From Photobacterium obscurum (lineage in GTDB: Bacteria; Pseudomonadota; Gammaproteobacteria; Enterobacterales; Vibrionaceae), in assembly GCF_026191635.1 (NCBI RefSeq), contig NZ_JAKRRW010000019.1, forward strand, positions 1-64,000: a stretch of DNA of 64,000 nt, given 5' to 3'. The notes beneath the pieces were generated by a model, which saw only the letters and a program-made list of their open reading frames with translations, had not been told where the DNA came from and made no database searches. The position numbers and the translations under genes are program-made. Of the stretch, positions 7,312-17,800 are shown one piece after another; the first letter of the stretch is position 1, and each line of letters starts with the position of its first letter.

Positions 7312-9709
7312 TCACAAAGATCCTGCGGTTGCACGTCATGACATCATCTCCGACACCGATATTACCGAGGCCAAGCAAGTCCTGAGAACTGGTGTCGGAC
7401 ACAGCGTTCGTCACGACAGTGCAAACAAGCATGTAACGGGTGAGGCTATCTATATCGATGATCGTCTTGAATATCCGAACCAGCTCCACCTGTATGCCCG
7501 GTTAAGCCCCCATGCCCACGCCAATATCACCCAGCTCAATGTCAGCCCTTGTTATGACTTTGACGGAGTGGCACGGGTGATCACCAGCAAAAACATTCCC
7601 GGCGAGATCGATATCGGAACCATTTTTCCCGGCGACCCTTTACTGGCTGACGGCAAGGTCGAATACGTCGGCCAGCCAGTACTTGTCGTTGCCGCCAACG
7701 ATCTCGAAACCGCCTACCATGCGGCACAGGCGGCAATTATTGAGTACCAGCCACTGCCTGCTATTCTCGATATCAAAGAAGCCTTGGTGAAAAAGCAGTT
7801 TGTCAATGACAGCCACTGGCAGCAACGGGGAGATTCAGCAGCCGCCCTTAGCAGTGCCCCCCATGTCATCAGCGGTGAAATTCATATCGGCGGGCAGGAA
7901 CACTTCTACCTCGAACCCCAGGCCAGCAGTGCAGTACCGACGGAAGACGGCGGGATGATCGTTTACTCCTCTACCCAAAACCCAACCGATGTACAACGGC
8001 AAGTTGCCAAGGTACTGGATACCCCAATTCGCAATGTCGTTGTCGAAACCCGCCGGATAGGCGGTGGCTTTGGTGGTAAGGAAACACAAGCAGCAGGCCC
8101 GGCCTGTATGGCGGCCGTCGTCGCCCACCTTACCGGCCGCCCGGCAAAAATACGGCTATACCGCGACGAAGATATGTCGATGACCGGCAAGCGCCATCCA
8201 TTCTATAACCAATACACTGTCGGCTTTGATGACAGCGGCACGATCAGAGGCATAGAGATCACGCTAGCCAGTAACTGTGGCTACTCGCCAGACTTGTCCG
8301 GTGCCATCATCGACCGTGCCATGTTCCACTGTGATAATGCGTATTATCTGGGCGATGTCAGCATTACCGCACATTGCTGCAAAACCAATATCGCCTCCAA
8401 CACCGCCTGCCGTGGCTTTGGCGGACCGCAGGCCATGGTGACCATTGAAACCATCATGGATGAGATTGCCAACTTCCTTGGCAAAGATCCGCTTGAGGTG
8501 CGAAAAACCAATTACTACAGCGATGAAGGGCGCCGCAATGTCACTCACTATTACCAGACAGTCAAGCATAACCTACTGAATGAAATTACCGAGCAGCTTG
8601 AAGCCAGCAGCGACTACCATACTCGTCGCCAGGCAATCGGATAATTCAATAAAAACAGTCCGTTGCTCAAAAAGGGACTGGCCATTACCCCGGTAAAATT
8701 CGGTATCTCCTTTACGGCCTCATTTTTAAATCAGGCTGGCGCTCTCATCCATATCTATACCGATGGCAGTATCCACCTCAACCACGGCGGCACCGAAATG
8801 GGGCAAGGACTCAACACTAAAATTGCCCAAGTTGTAGCAGAAGAGTTTCAGGTCGATATCGGACGTATCCAAATCACAGCCACCACCACCGACAAAGTCC
8901 CGAACACGTCGGCAACCGCCGCCTCGTCTGGTGCCGACTTGAATGGTAAAGCCGCACAAAATGCAGCGAAAACCATCAAACAGCGGTTGATCTCGTTTGC
9001 CAGCTCTCACTTCAAAGTCAGTGAGAAGCAGGTAATTTTCAACAATGGTTCGGTGCAAATTGGCAATAACATACTGCCACTTACCGAGCTGGTTCAGCTG
9101 GCATATGTAAACCAAATATCGCTATCCAGCACCGGCTTCTATCGCACCCCGAAAGTTCACTACGACGAAAAAACAGCACGTGGTCGCCCCTTCTACTACT
9201 ACGCGTTCGGTGCAGCCTGCTCTGAGGTCATCATCGATACCTTAACCGGTGAATACAAAATTCTCCGCACGGATATCTGTCATGATGTTGGCTCATCTTT
9301 GAACCCTGCGATAGACAAAGGCCAAATTGAGGGGGGCTTTATTCAGGGAGTCGGTTGGCTGACCTCGGAAGAGTTGGTGTGGGACGAAGATGGCCGGTTA
9401 ACCACCAACAGTCCGGCAAACTACAAAATACCGACTATTGCCGATATTCCAGTGGATTTCCGTACCCAACTGCTCGAGCACAACACCAACGCGGAAGAGA
9501 CTATCTACCACTCCAAAGCCGTTGGTGAGCCACCACTGATGCTGGCCATCTCGGTATTAAGCGCCTTGAAAAATGCGATTTCCTATACTTCGGAGAGCGG
9601 GGCAATACCAACACTCGATACACCGGCCACCCCGGAGCGGGTACTGTGGGCAATAAAAAAACTCCAGCAAACCGACAATGCGAAATCTAATACCAATCTG
9701 GATAAGTAG
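7304..9709 (+). pseudogene. xdhB: Xanthine dehydrogenase molybdopterin subunit, interrupted by an in-frame TAA
   Basis: The frame from ATG 7304 to the stop at 9707-9709 would encode about 801 residues, the normal size of the large subunit, but a TAA stands at 8642-8644. Reading continues in the same frame, with no insertion or deletion, from RRQAIG to FNKNSPLLKKGL, and homologous family sequence follows at once. The N-terminal part carries GGGFGGKETQ and ACRGFGGPQA. The C-terminal part carries NHGGTEMGQGLNTK, TSATAASSGADLNG and the active-site region AVGEPPLMLA. Only a TTG at 8663, with no ribosome-binding site, could restart translation. The stop is best explained by a single nonsense substitution (for example GAA or CAA to TAA) or a base-call error. 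The truncated product lacks the C-terminal molybdopterin domain. Confidence 0.9.
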
Positions 9710-9935
9710 ATGATCTACTTTTTCATGAGGAAAAATTGCCAAATACAAGGCGGAAATTGCAGTAACTAGTGGTTCTAATTACAAAATAGCCAACACTGTA
9801 GTTGGTGATTTTAGCCATGAAAAATGATCAGATATTTATTTAGATTGGTATAACACCGCCAACCGGGATCCCAAACAACAATAAGCATGCTCCGTCCTCG
9901 CCATGAAATGAGTTTCAACCAAGAAGGAGCTTCAT

Positions 9936-10748
9936 ATGTTCGGTGATAACTGGATTCACGAGCTGGCCCGACTGGAAGAACGTGGCGAAGCCTGCGTGAT
10001 AGTCACAGTATTGGAAGACAAGGGGTCGGTACCTCGTAATGCCGGCACGAAAATGCTGGTGACTCAGGAATCTGTTATCGCGAGCATCGGAGGCGGCAAC
10101 TTGGAATATAAGGCAATACAAATTGCACGGGAAATGCTGCTTCATGAAAATAGTCAGCTAAAAATCGAACACTTCAACCTCAGTGCCCGCCTTGGTCAAT
10201 GCTGCGGCGGCATCACCACGCTCAGCTTCGACCCGATTCAGCAACAGGAACACCACCTTGCCCTTTTCGGGGCAGGCCATGTTGGTAAAGCCTTAATTCA
10301 TATTCTCTCGACCCTGCCCTTTCGGATAAATTGGATTGACCAGCGCCACCATGCATTCCCCGAACAGATCCCGGCGGGTACAACGAAATTAGTCAGTGAC
10401 GATCCGGTCAGTGAGGTCAACCAGATGCCTGCCAATAGCTACTACCTGGTAATGACCCACAGCCACCAGCTTGATTTCGACCTTGCTCGCACAATTCTCA
10501 AACGACAAGATATCGCTTATTTTGGCCTGATCGGCTCCAAAACCAAACGAAAGAGGTTTAATTTCCAACTAAGCCAGCGCGGTTACAGCAAGGCAATTAT
10601 CGACCGGATGATCTGCCCGATCGGCATCCGCGAAGTAAAAGGTAAACACCCGGCCGAAATCGCTGTCGCTGTCACGGCGCAGTTGATCGCTCACTACCAG
10701 ACACAGCGTCCACAAAACCAGCCAAACAACAGCCTAAAGCCAGTATGA
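9936..10748 (+). CDS. xdhC: Xanthine dehydrogenase accessory protein (molybdenum cofactor sulfurylation/insertion)
   Basis: A 270-residue XdhC/CoxI family protein. The N-terminal domain includes TVLEDKGSVPRNAGTKMLV and SIGGGNLEY; RLGQCCGG is a typical cysteine motif. A Rossmann-like C-terminal domain starts at LALFGAGHVGKALI and ends with IGSKTKRKRF and CPIGI.VKGKHPAEIAVAV. It binds molybdenum cofactor and delivers it in sulfurated form to XdhB. AAGGAG precedes the ATG. It sits 226 nt after xdhB, a gap with no gene that may hold a separate promoter, and overlaps the permease by 4 nt. Confidence 0.93.
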   Translation: MFGDNWIHELARLEERGEACVIVTVLEDKGSVPRNAGTKMLVTQESVIASIGGGNLEYKAIQIAREMLLHENSQLKIEHFNLSARLGQCCGGITTLSFDPIQQQEHHLALFGAGHVGKALIHILSTLPFRINWIDQRHHAFPEQIPAGTTKLVSDDPVSEVNQMPANSYYLVMTHSHQLDFDLARTILKRQDIAYFGLIGSKTKRKRFNFQLSQRGYSKAIIDRMICPIGIREVKGKHPAEIAVAVTAQLIAHYQTQRPQNQPNNSLKPV

Positions 10749-12049
10749 AGCTCATTTATACGCTCAATGAACGCCCACCTGTTGGCTTAACCCTATTACT
10801 GGCCTTCCAGCACATGCTGGCTTCGATTGGCGGTATCGTCTCCGTTCCGCTGATTGTCGGCACCTCGCTCGGCCTTCCCGCCAATGAGGTGGTTACTTTA
10901 ATTAATGCCTCGCTGCTGGCATCCGGTATCGCGACTATCGTCCAATGTATTGGTCTCGGGCCTGTCGGGATCCGCCTACCTGTAGTCATGGGATCCAGCT
11001 TCGCATTCTTGGGCGTGGCGATGGCTATAGGTAAAAACGGTGGTATCAGCAGCATTATGGGGGCCGCTTTGCTGGGTTCTCTGGTTGTCATTACGGCCAG
11101 CTTTTATATGGATAAGGTTCGAAAACTGTTCCCTACGGTTGTCAGCGGCGTCGTAGTTACCCTGATAGGTTTAACGATTTTGCCGGTGGCCATGAACTGG
11201 ATAGGTGATGCTCCTGCATCCAGTACAGAATTTGCCAGCTTACCGAAGCTATTTCTGGCCATGGTTTCACTGGCAATCGTGATTGTGGTTTCCGTTTTCT
11301 GCCGTGGCACACTGGCCGCGGCAGCAATCGTCATTGGCCTAGCCAGCGGCTACCTTTTGGCACTCCTCTTAGGCATGGTCGACCTGCAGCAAATCGCTTC
11401 ATCCCAGTGGATTGGATATCCAGAGCCTGTCAAATACGGCTTCAGTTTCTCGTGGCAAGCGATCCTCAGCATGAGTCTGGTCTATCTCGTGGTGATCGCC
11501 GAGGCCACAGGTGATTTTATCGCCCTGGGCAATAACTGCCAGGTCAAGGTTTCCGGCAACGATCTCAAACGGGGGGTACTCGGAGATGGCCTGGGAAGTA
11601 CGCTCGCTGCCCTGCTAACGGCAATGCCACTGGCTTCGTTCAGCCAGAATGTCGGGATTGTCGGTCTCACCGGTGTTGCCAGCCGTTACGTCGTAGCCGC
11701 GACCGGAGCCTTGCTGGTCATGGCAAGTCTGGTACCGAAATTTGCCGCCCTTGCCGTCACCATCCCAAAACCGGTGATTGGCGGAGTGGGATTGGTGATG
11801 TTCGGGATGATTGCCTATACCGGGATCCGAATGCTGGTTAGAGCCAGCGACACCAAACGCAACGCCCTGGTCGTCTGTGTCGGGTTGGCATCTGGATTGG
11901 CCGTTACCTTTGAACCTCGACTGCTTCAGCACCTGCCGAGTGGGATGGCTACCTTGTTTCACTCCGGAATTGCTACCGGAGCCATCATAACTATCCTGCT
12001 TAACTTCCTGCTTCCCAGCTCCCCAGATAATGAAAAGCGAGCGCGCTAA
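10745..12049 (+). CDS. NCS2-family purine (xanthine/urate/uracil-type) permease
   Basis: A 434-residue inner-membrane transporter of nucleobase-cation-symport family 2, with about 12-14 hydrophobic segments. Typical motifs are the N-terminal LLLAFQHMLASIGGIVSVPLIVG, the LPVVMGSSFAFLG stretch, the conserved EATGDFIALG segment (family glutamate) and SFSQNVGIVGLTGVASRYV. The ATG overlaps the xdhC stop (ATGA), so it is translationally coupled to the xanthine dehydrogenase genes, and xanthine, hypoxanthine or urate is the probable substrate. The specific substrate cannot be read from the sequence. Confidence 0.92.
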   Translation: MKLIYTLNERPPVGLTLLLAFQHMLASIGGIVSVPLIVGTSLGLPANEVVTLINASLLASGIATIVQCIGLGPVGIRLPVVMGSSFAFLGVAMAIGKNGGISSIMGAALLGSLVVITASFYMDKVRKLFPTVVSGVVVTLIGLTILPVAMNWIGDAPASSTEFASLPKLFLAMVSLAIVIVVSVFCRGTLAAAAIVIGLASGYLLALLLGMVDLQQIASSQWIGYPEPVKYGFSFSWQAILSMSLVYLVVIAEATGDFIALGNNCQVKVSGNDLKRGVLGDGLGSTLAALLTAMPLASFSQNVGIVGLTGVASRYVVAATGALLVMASLVPKFAALAVTIPKPVIGGVGLVMFGMIAYTGIRMLVRASDTKRNALVVCVGLASGLAVTFEPRLLQHLPSGMATLFHSGIATGAIITILLNFLLPSSPDNEKRAR

Positions 12050-12170
12050 CTGGTTATATACAGCTAGCCTCGGGAGAGGATCTCTGTCGGTGGTCTCAGC
12101 CCATTTCGACTATAGCAAAGTATGACCTTTGGAAGGTTCGTTCAAAAATCAAGCACCCAACAACATTTAT

Positions 12171-12186
12171 TGTGACAAAGATCGCA
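12171..12186. promoter_or_regulatory. Possible CRP site upstream of the Sel1-repeat gene
   Basis: TGTGA, six bases, then TCGCA matches the CRP consensus TGTGA-N6-TCACA with one mismatch. It lies 160 nt before the ATG at 12346, in a 296-nt gap. No clear promoter was aligned to it, so support is modest. Confidence 0.3.
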
Positions 12187-12345
12187 TTATCAATAATTAT
12201 TAACCCGCTGAAATAAAGAGTAAATCATATTACGCAAAAACTAGCCTGTTGATTTACTATCAATTTTTGAATACTGAGCTTTTATTCAATACATTCGTTT
12301 AATCTGTTATTTTTGCCTCTCGCTTTTAGGGGATAAAAATAAATC

Positions 12346-12810
12346 ATGAACAACAAAAAAAACGAACTGTGCCTGGAAGAAATTGAAGAAAAACTATTAA
12401 ACACTTCAGTCTCTGACGAGTTTTTAGGCATATTAAAAGAGTCATCAACTAATAATGCAGACATTACCGAGTTAATGTATCAGTATTATCTAAATGAAAA
12501 TGACTACCAGAATGCTATTTATTATTTGGAGCTTGGCGATAAATTTGATGATCGCTATGCCCAGTTTTATTTAGCCGCTTTATACCAACAAGGTAAGCAC
12601 TGTCCTCAAAATGAACAACGTGCTTTGCAATTGCTCGAGAAGTCGGCCAACAACGGCGAGGCCGAGGCGCAGTACGAGCTAGGCGCCAGCCTTGTTTTGG
12701 CAGGCAATAGCCAAGAAGACCTTGAACAAGGAACCTATTGGTTAAATGAATCTTTCTTAAATGGTAATGATGACTCTAAGCAGTTATTAGAGTTCGTTGG
12801 CCTTCAGTAA
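12346..12810 (+). CDS. Sel1-like repeat protein
   Basis: A 154-residue acidic protein with no signal peptide. Residues about 68-140 form Sel1-like/TPR repeats: AQFYLAALYQQGKHCPQNEQ, ALQLLEKSANNGEAEAQYELG and GTYWLNESFLNGNDDSKQLL show the alternating small and aromatic residues of the family. Such repeats mediate protein-protein contacts. The N-terminal 60 residues are not recognised. AGGGGA precedes the ATG at a rather long spacing of about 12 nt. It stands alone, between the purine operon and fetB, and its partner is unknown. Confidence 0.72.
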   Translation: MNNKKNELCLEEIEEKLLNTSVSDEFLGILKESSTNNADITELMYQYYLNENDYQNAIYYLELGDKFDDRYAQFYLAALYQQGKHCPQNEQRALQLLEKSANNGEAEAQYELGASLVLAGNSQEDLEQGTYWLNESFLNGNDDSKQLLEFVGLQ

Positions 12811-13092
12811 GATTTTCTGGCTTTTCATTCAGTAAGTTAGATAGACCATGATTATATTTCCCCTAATGGTAGGGGAATATATTCTCCCTTCTCTTAGTAT
12901 TCACTCTGATTATTAAATAATATAGTTAGAAAACTATTATCCTTTCAATCTTAACTTTCATTTCAAACATCGTTTCATTATCACAACAAATAACATCACT
13001 AACGGTAACGCTTACACTTCAAATTACTGATTTCGTAATGAAAATAACAACTCCAATTCGCAATCTATATAGTTGATGGCGTTCATTCAGAA

Positions 13093-13863
13093 TTAAATTA
13101 CCAGTTGCCCATAACGATTGAAGGCATAGCGGCTCACTACAGCCAGTGAGGTCGCCACGGACAGAGTCGCAGAAAGGAATATCGCCACCATGATCGCCAA
13201 CTGGTACTTCACCGCCAACAGCGGCTCGGTACCGCCTAAGATCTGGCCGGTCATCATACCCGGCAGGCTAACGATCCCTAACGTACTCATCGACGCCAAC
13301 TGAGGCAACAACGCCGCCTTAACGGCAGTTTTGATAAAAGGCTGCACCGGATTTGGAGCCCCGAGAGAAAGGTAAAACTGGTACTCATCCTGCTTCTCTT
13401 TCAAGCTGCTATACCATCGCTCCAAGGCCATGACATTGGCTGTCAGACAATTACCCAGCAGCATCCCCGCCACCGGGATCATATATCTGGCCTGCCACCA
13501 GGGTTCAGCCTGGATCACCCCGGCCAGCATAGCCGGCAATACCACCAGCAAGGCAACAAGTAATCCGATAATAACAGCCGGTATCACTTTCTTGATCTTG
13601 ACTTCAGCCCGTCGGCAGATGCTGTAACTGGCAACCAAAACCATTACCGACAGCCACAACACATTGAGTCCTAGGCTCTGGTAATCAAACAAGGTTTGCA
13701 GGTAGAGCCCCACTATCGCCAGCTGCAGTGTCATCCGCAGTACGGCTTCAACCAAAACGCGGTTCAGGCCAAGTTGCCAACGGTGAAACAAAAATAGGGG
13801 AACCAGCAGCATCAGGTAAAAACCGGACAGGGCGAGATTCGTTATATTCAGCGCATTATCCAT
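13093..13863 (-). CDS. fetB: ABC transporter permease FetB (UPF0014 family)
   Basis: A 256-residue membrane protein with about seven hydrophobic helices. Family hallmarks are RMTLQLAIVGLYLQTLF near the N-terminus and GNCLTANVMALERWYSSL, FYLSLGAP and LPGMMTGQILGGTEPL in the centre and C-terminus. The ATG at 13863 gives the family N-terminus (MDNALNITNLALSG); a longer upstream frame overlaps FetA and is not needed. FetAB in E. coli is linked to iron export and oxidative-stress resistance. Its start lies within the end of fetA (8-nt overlap), so the two are translationally coupled. Confidence 0.88.
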   Translation of the reverse strand: MDNALNITNLALSGFYLMLLVPLFLFHRWQLGLNRVLVEAVLRMTLQLAIVGLYLQTLFDYQSLGLNVLWLSVMVLVASYSICRRAEVKIKKVIPAVIIGLLVALLVVLPAMLAGVIQAEPWWQARYMIPVAGMLLGNCLTANVMALERWYSSLKEKQDEYQFYLSLGAPNPVQPFIKTAVKAALLPQLASMSTLGIVSLPGMMTGQILGGTEPLLAVKYQLAIMVAIFLSATLSVATSLAVVSRYAFNRYGQLVI

Positions 13864-14497
13864 GGTTAGTTCCCATTGCATGTTGATAATGACAGGCTTG
13901 CAGCCAGACCGGATCATGTGAGACCGACACGGATGTCATTGGTAATTCTGAAAGCAGTGCAATCACCTGATTCCGACTGTCCGGATCAAGCGCAGAAGTC
14001 GGTTCATCGAGTAGCCATAGCGGTCGCTCCATCAAAAGTGCGCGGGCAATTGCCAGTCGCTGCTTTTCGCCACCGGAAAGCTGTGAAACCTGCTTATCAA
14101 GAGGATGAGAAAGGGAAAGTCTATCGAGAACAGCCTGGCATTGCTGATCATCTGGCACAGGGAGTTTCGCCGCCTTTAGCTGCCACGGCAGGCGCAGCGC
14201 CTCCCCGAGGCTATCAGCCCCCATAACCGGTTGCTGCGGCAAGTAGCAAAACTGCTGCCGCCACCAGCTCAGGGATTCAGCATCAATAGGTTTGCCTTGC
14301 CATGAAAATGAGCCGTTGGCAGGCGGGCGCAGACCGGCAAGAACCTGTAACAAACTGGTTTTCCCACACCCGGAAGGGCCAAATATCGCCAGGTGCTCGC
14401 CTTGCTTTATTGTGCAGGTCAAGAAATATTGCTCCGAACTTTCAAAGCCCGAGCCTAGCTCTCTTAACGCCAAAACACTGCTGATCTGTTGCGTCAT
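13856..14497 (-). CDS. fetA: ABC transporter ATP-binding protein FetA
   Basis: A 213-residue ABC ATPase: Walker A GPSGCGKTS (about residues 39-47), Q-loop CYLPQQPVM, signature LSGGEKQRLAIARAL, Walker B LWLLDEPTSALD and the switch histidine in SVSHDPVW. This short form pairs with the FetB permease encoded immediately downstream with an 8-nt overlap. The pair is predicted to move metal, probably iron, out of the cytoplasm. The Met start at 14497 gives MTQQISSVLALRELG. Its promoter must lie in the 361-nt gap shared with the divergent AsmA-like gene. Confidence 0.88.
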   Translation of the reverse strand: MTQQISSVLALRELGSGFESSEQYFLTCTIKQGEHLAIFGPSGCGKTSLLQVLAGLRPPANGSFSWQGKPIDAESLSWWRQQFCYLPQQPVMGADSLGEALRLPWQLKAAKLPVPDDQQCQAVLDRLSLSHPLDKQVSQLSGGEKQRLAIARALLMERPLWLLDEPTSALDPDSRNQVIALLSELPMTSVSVSHDPVWLQACHYQHAMGTNHG

Positions 14498-14858
14498 ACA
14501 CCCATCATCCTTAGATCTTCCGACCTTTGCAGTCTAATGAACATAGTATCATGACTCAAATCGATGAAAGTCATTCGTTCCATCAATAAAATTAATTATC
14601 TAGTTCAGCAGGACTCTAAACGAGAGAGCGCGACAGGAAAAACCTGGTGTAACAACCTCTTTATCCATAGTTATCTGCGTGTCAATTTCTCGCTCCGGGC
14701 GTATCGGCACTCCCCGCTCTCGTGGTATCTTAGACTATATACTCAAACGGCTTCAAAATGCAGGATTCAGAGCATCTTGAAGCCGTTTGAGTATAGACAC
14801 CAATCATTAAAAACCAGTCAATTAATCATCGCCAGACGGTAACTATCTCCCCTTATTT
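14498..14858. other. 361-nt intergenic region between fetA and the AsmA-family gene
   Basis: Holds the divergent promoters of fetAB and the AsmA-like gene and a REP-like hairpin (14738-14795). A 92-codon open frame at 14564-14842 runs through the hairpin and has no protein-like features, so I do not call it a gene. Confidence 0.6.
14738..14795. repeat. REP-like long hairpin
   Basis: Two exact 19-nt inverted arms (14738-14756, beginning TATACTCAAACGGC, and 14777-14795) enclose a 20-nt loop whose ATGC/GCAT ends (14758-14761 and 14772-14775) can extend the stem after one mismatch. There is no T-tract, and it lies upstream of both flanking genes, so it is not a normal terminator. The form suits a dispersed palindromic (REP/MITE-like) element. 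I found no second copy in the window. Confidence 0.6.
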
Positions 14859-17800
14859 ATGAGCCAAGAAAAAACATCGACAGATTCAAAATCGGCGATA
14901 CCACGCCGTCGATTTACTCTAAAAAAAGTCACAAAATGGGTAGGCGTTGCCCTGCTAAGCCCAGTAGTAGTCGCGACGGCTGCACTAGGCTACGGCATCC
15001 AGCTTGATCTCACCCCCCACCGTGAACAGATCAACCAATGGCTATCGGATAACCTGCACCGTGATGCCACTATAAACGGTGACATGAAACTGCTGCTGTC
15101 ATTCAGTCCCGAAGTGCGCCTAAGCGGCGTCAATATTGCCAACATTGACGCCTTCAGCTGGCAGCCTATGCTCACATCCGGTTTGCTCAATGCCAAGATA
15201 TCAATCTTACCGCTGTTAAACGGCACACTGGAAATTGACTATCTGGCACTGGAAGATATCAGCCTAAATCTTGGCAAAAGCTATGATGGCGAGCGCAATT
15301 GGATATTTGCTCTGCCCCAGATCCCGACCCAAGCAGGAGCATCACCTAACCCATCCCTGCAAGCAGATGCTTCTGGATTCAAGCTTCACCTGAAAGATCA
15401 TATATCGGCTAAGAATATCTCGCTGGTATACAGTGACCAAAGCCAAGGGCAATTCTTTGATTGGTATTTAGAGACCCTGGAGCTCAGCAGCTTCTCTATC
15501 GATGAGGAAGCTACGGCTAATGCGGCGCAGTCACCAGAGTCAGGAGCAGATTGGCAACTCACCGCCAAAGGCTCAACGATGGGTCAGGAGTATAACCTCG
15601 AGCTTTTCGGTGAGCTGGAATCCTTAATTAATCACCAGCGTGGCAACGTGCAAGCCAAAGGAGTATTTGCCGGCGCCGAGCTTAATATTGCCGCCGACAT
15701 AGTCCCACCGCACCAAGGGCAGTCCGAGGCAGATGTCGTTCTGCACTGGGAGGACACCCAGCCGATAGAAGATCTCCTGGGTTTGGATGTAAAGCACATC
15801 GCCCCGCTAAGCGTTACCAGCCATGTCAGTGCCTCGGCCAATCATATTGCAGTCCAGGATCTCACCATCGACAGCCCGATCACCCAGGGCAGCGGCTATT
15901 TAGATATCAGGCTGGACGATCACAACACTATCAATGGCGAGTTGACGATCCCGCTGATCGACCTCCGACCGTGGCTGCAACCTGAACCGCCTCAACCCAT
16001 GATGATGCGTGCTTACAGTGCCGCCCCGGCTCAGTCACCGTTACAACGGGCACTGGATCAGTGGTTGATGAAAACCACCACCCGCCTCGATCTGGCAATT
16101 CATGAAATCAAAGGACTGGGCACGCCAGTAGAAAACCTATCCCTGGCCGTCGAAGGTAAAGAGGGCAAACTGTCGGCACCGATGACGGCCGACATCGCTG
16201 AAGTGCCTTTCCGTGGTATGGCAACCATCGATGCAACAGGGTGGAGCTCGAGCGTCGATATTTCTCTGGCTGCCAAAGACTCCCCGCTGGGCGAAATGGC
16301 GCGCTGGTTAACTGGTATGCCCTATGCCAAGGGCTACCTAACCGCTGCCGAATTGAAGGTCACCACCCAGGGCACCAAACTTTCGCAGTGGCTGGAAAAC
16401 AGTGAAATAGCCCTCTCGATCGACGATGCCAATGTAAAATGGGGCAGTGAAGCGAGCTTCAGTATTGATCAGGCCAGATTGAAAGCCGGGATCAACCAGC
16501 CGTTTAGTTCCGATATTCGTGGTCAGTTAATGGGAATTAACACCACAATTACCGCCAATGCAGGCTCATTGGGCGATATTATCAATGGCAATGACTGGCC
16601 GACACGCTTCCATTTATCCAGCCCGGTGCTCGAGATCAATGCCGAAGGCTTACTGAAACAAACCCGCTGGCAGGAAGGAAGCTGGTTCAACCTCACTGCC
16701 AGTAGCAACGATGCCGGCAAGCTCAGCCCCTGGCTTGGCACACAAGCAAACATCAGCGGCGCCATCAATATCGACGGCAAGCTCAGCTACCAGGACGGCT
16801 GGATCGATCTGGTCATGCCGAAATTGTCGCTGATGCACAGCCAAGGGGATGTCTCGATGCGCTGGCGTCCGGATCAGCACCGCCCGTTCCTGATCCTCGA
16901 CGGTCATTTCCAACAGTTAGACTTCACCCAGTTCGGTCAATTCGTCAATGACCAGGAACTGCCACAGGTTGAGCAAACCGTACCGACGCAAGGGGTCAAC
17001 CTTGATGTTCCCCTGCTTAGTAATGAAATTGTGATAGCCGATGCCGATATCTCACTGAAGGTCGACAAACTGAAATGGGCCAAACAGCAGATGGAGAGCA
17101 TGGCCTTCAAAGGACAGATCCGCAATGGCCAGATGCCCGCCTCACCATTTTCGGCCTCCTACGCCGGCAGTCGCTATCTGGGTGATTTGGCCTTTAATAT
17201 CGATGCCGCTACCATTGGTGCCAAGCTAAACCTTGCCGTCAACGACCCGGATATCGGCGCTATCCTGTCGCAGTTTGATATCTCCGATGAGCTCGATATG
17301 CGCCTGAAACGCGCCCAGATCGCGGTAACGCTATCTGGACGAACTGTACTGGAGTTGATGGAACATACCGAAGTGGATGCCCGCCTGTTTGGTGGCGCCG
17401 TTAGCATTGCCGATACTTATAAAGGTAAAGCCTTGGATGTCTATCTGGATAACGGTTACTTTGTTACCGGTCCCGACACAGCGACAAGGCTAGAGCTGGC
17501 CGGCAAAGCCGGGGGGCAAGCAGCTACCATCAAACTCAATTCCATCTCGCTCAAAGAGGCCAATGACGGTCGGGACACCATGCCGGTCAATTTAGCCGTC
17601 ACACTGGGCGATATGCGATTTAATGCCAGTTCCAATGTTGCGCTACCGGTAAACCCGCAACAGCTCAATGTCGAGTTTGATGCTTTCACTCCAAGCCTGA
17701 CTCGATTCAATGCCTTCACTGGTGTAGAACTACCGCCATACGGCCCAGTAACACTGGCCGCCAAACTATCGCTCAATGATCTTGGCTACCACCTGCGCGA

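Noticed and set aside
8663..9709. A separate second gene downstream of xdhB starting at TTG 8663
   Set aside because: Same frame as xdhB, immediate continuation of the homologous sequence and no ribosome-binding site. It is the C-terminal half of the interrupted gene.
14564..14842. 92-codon plus-strand ORF between fetA and the AsmA-family gene
   Set aside because: It runs through both arms of the REP-like hairpin, lacks a ribosome-binding site and has no protein-like features.
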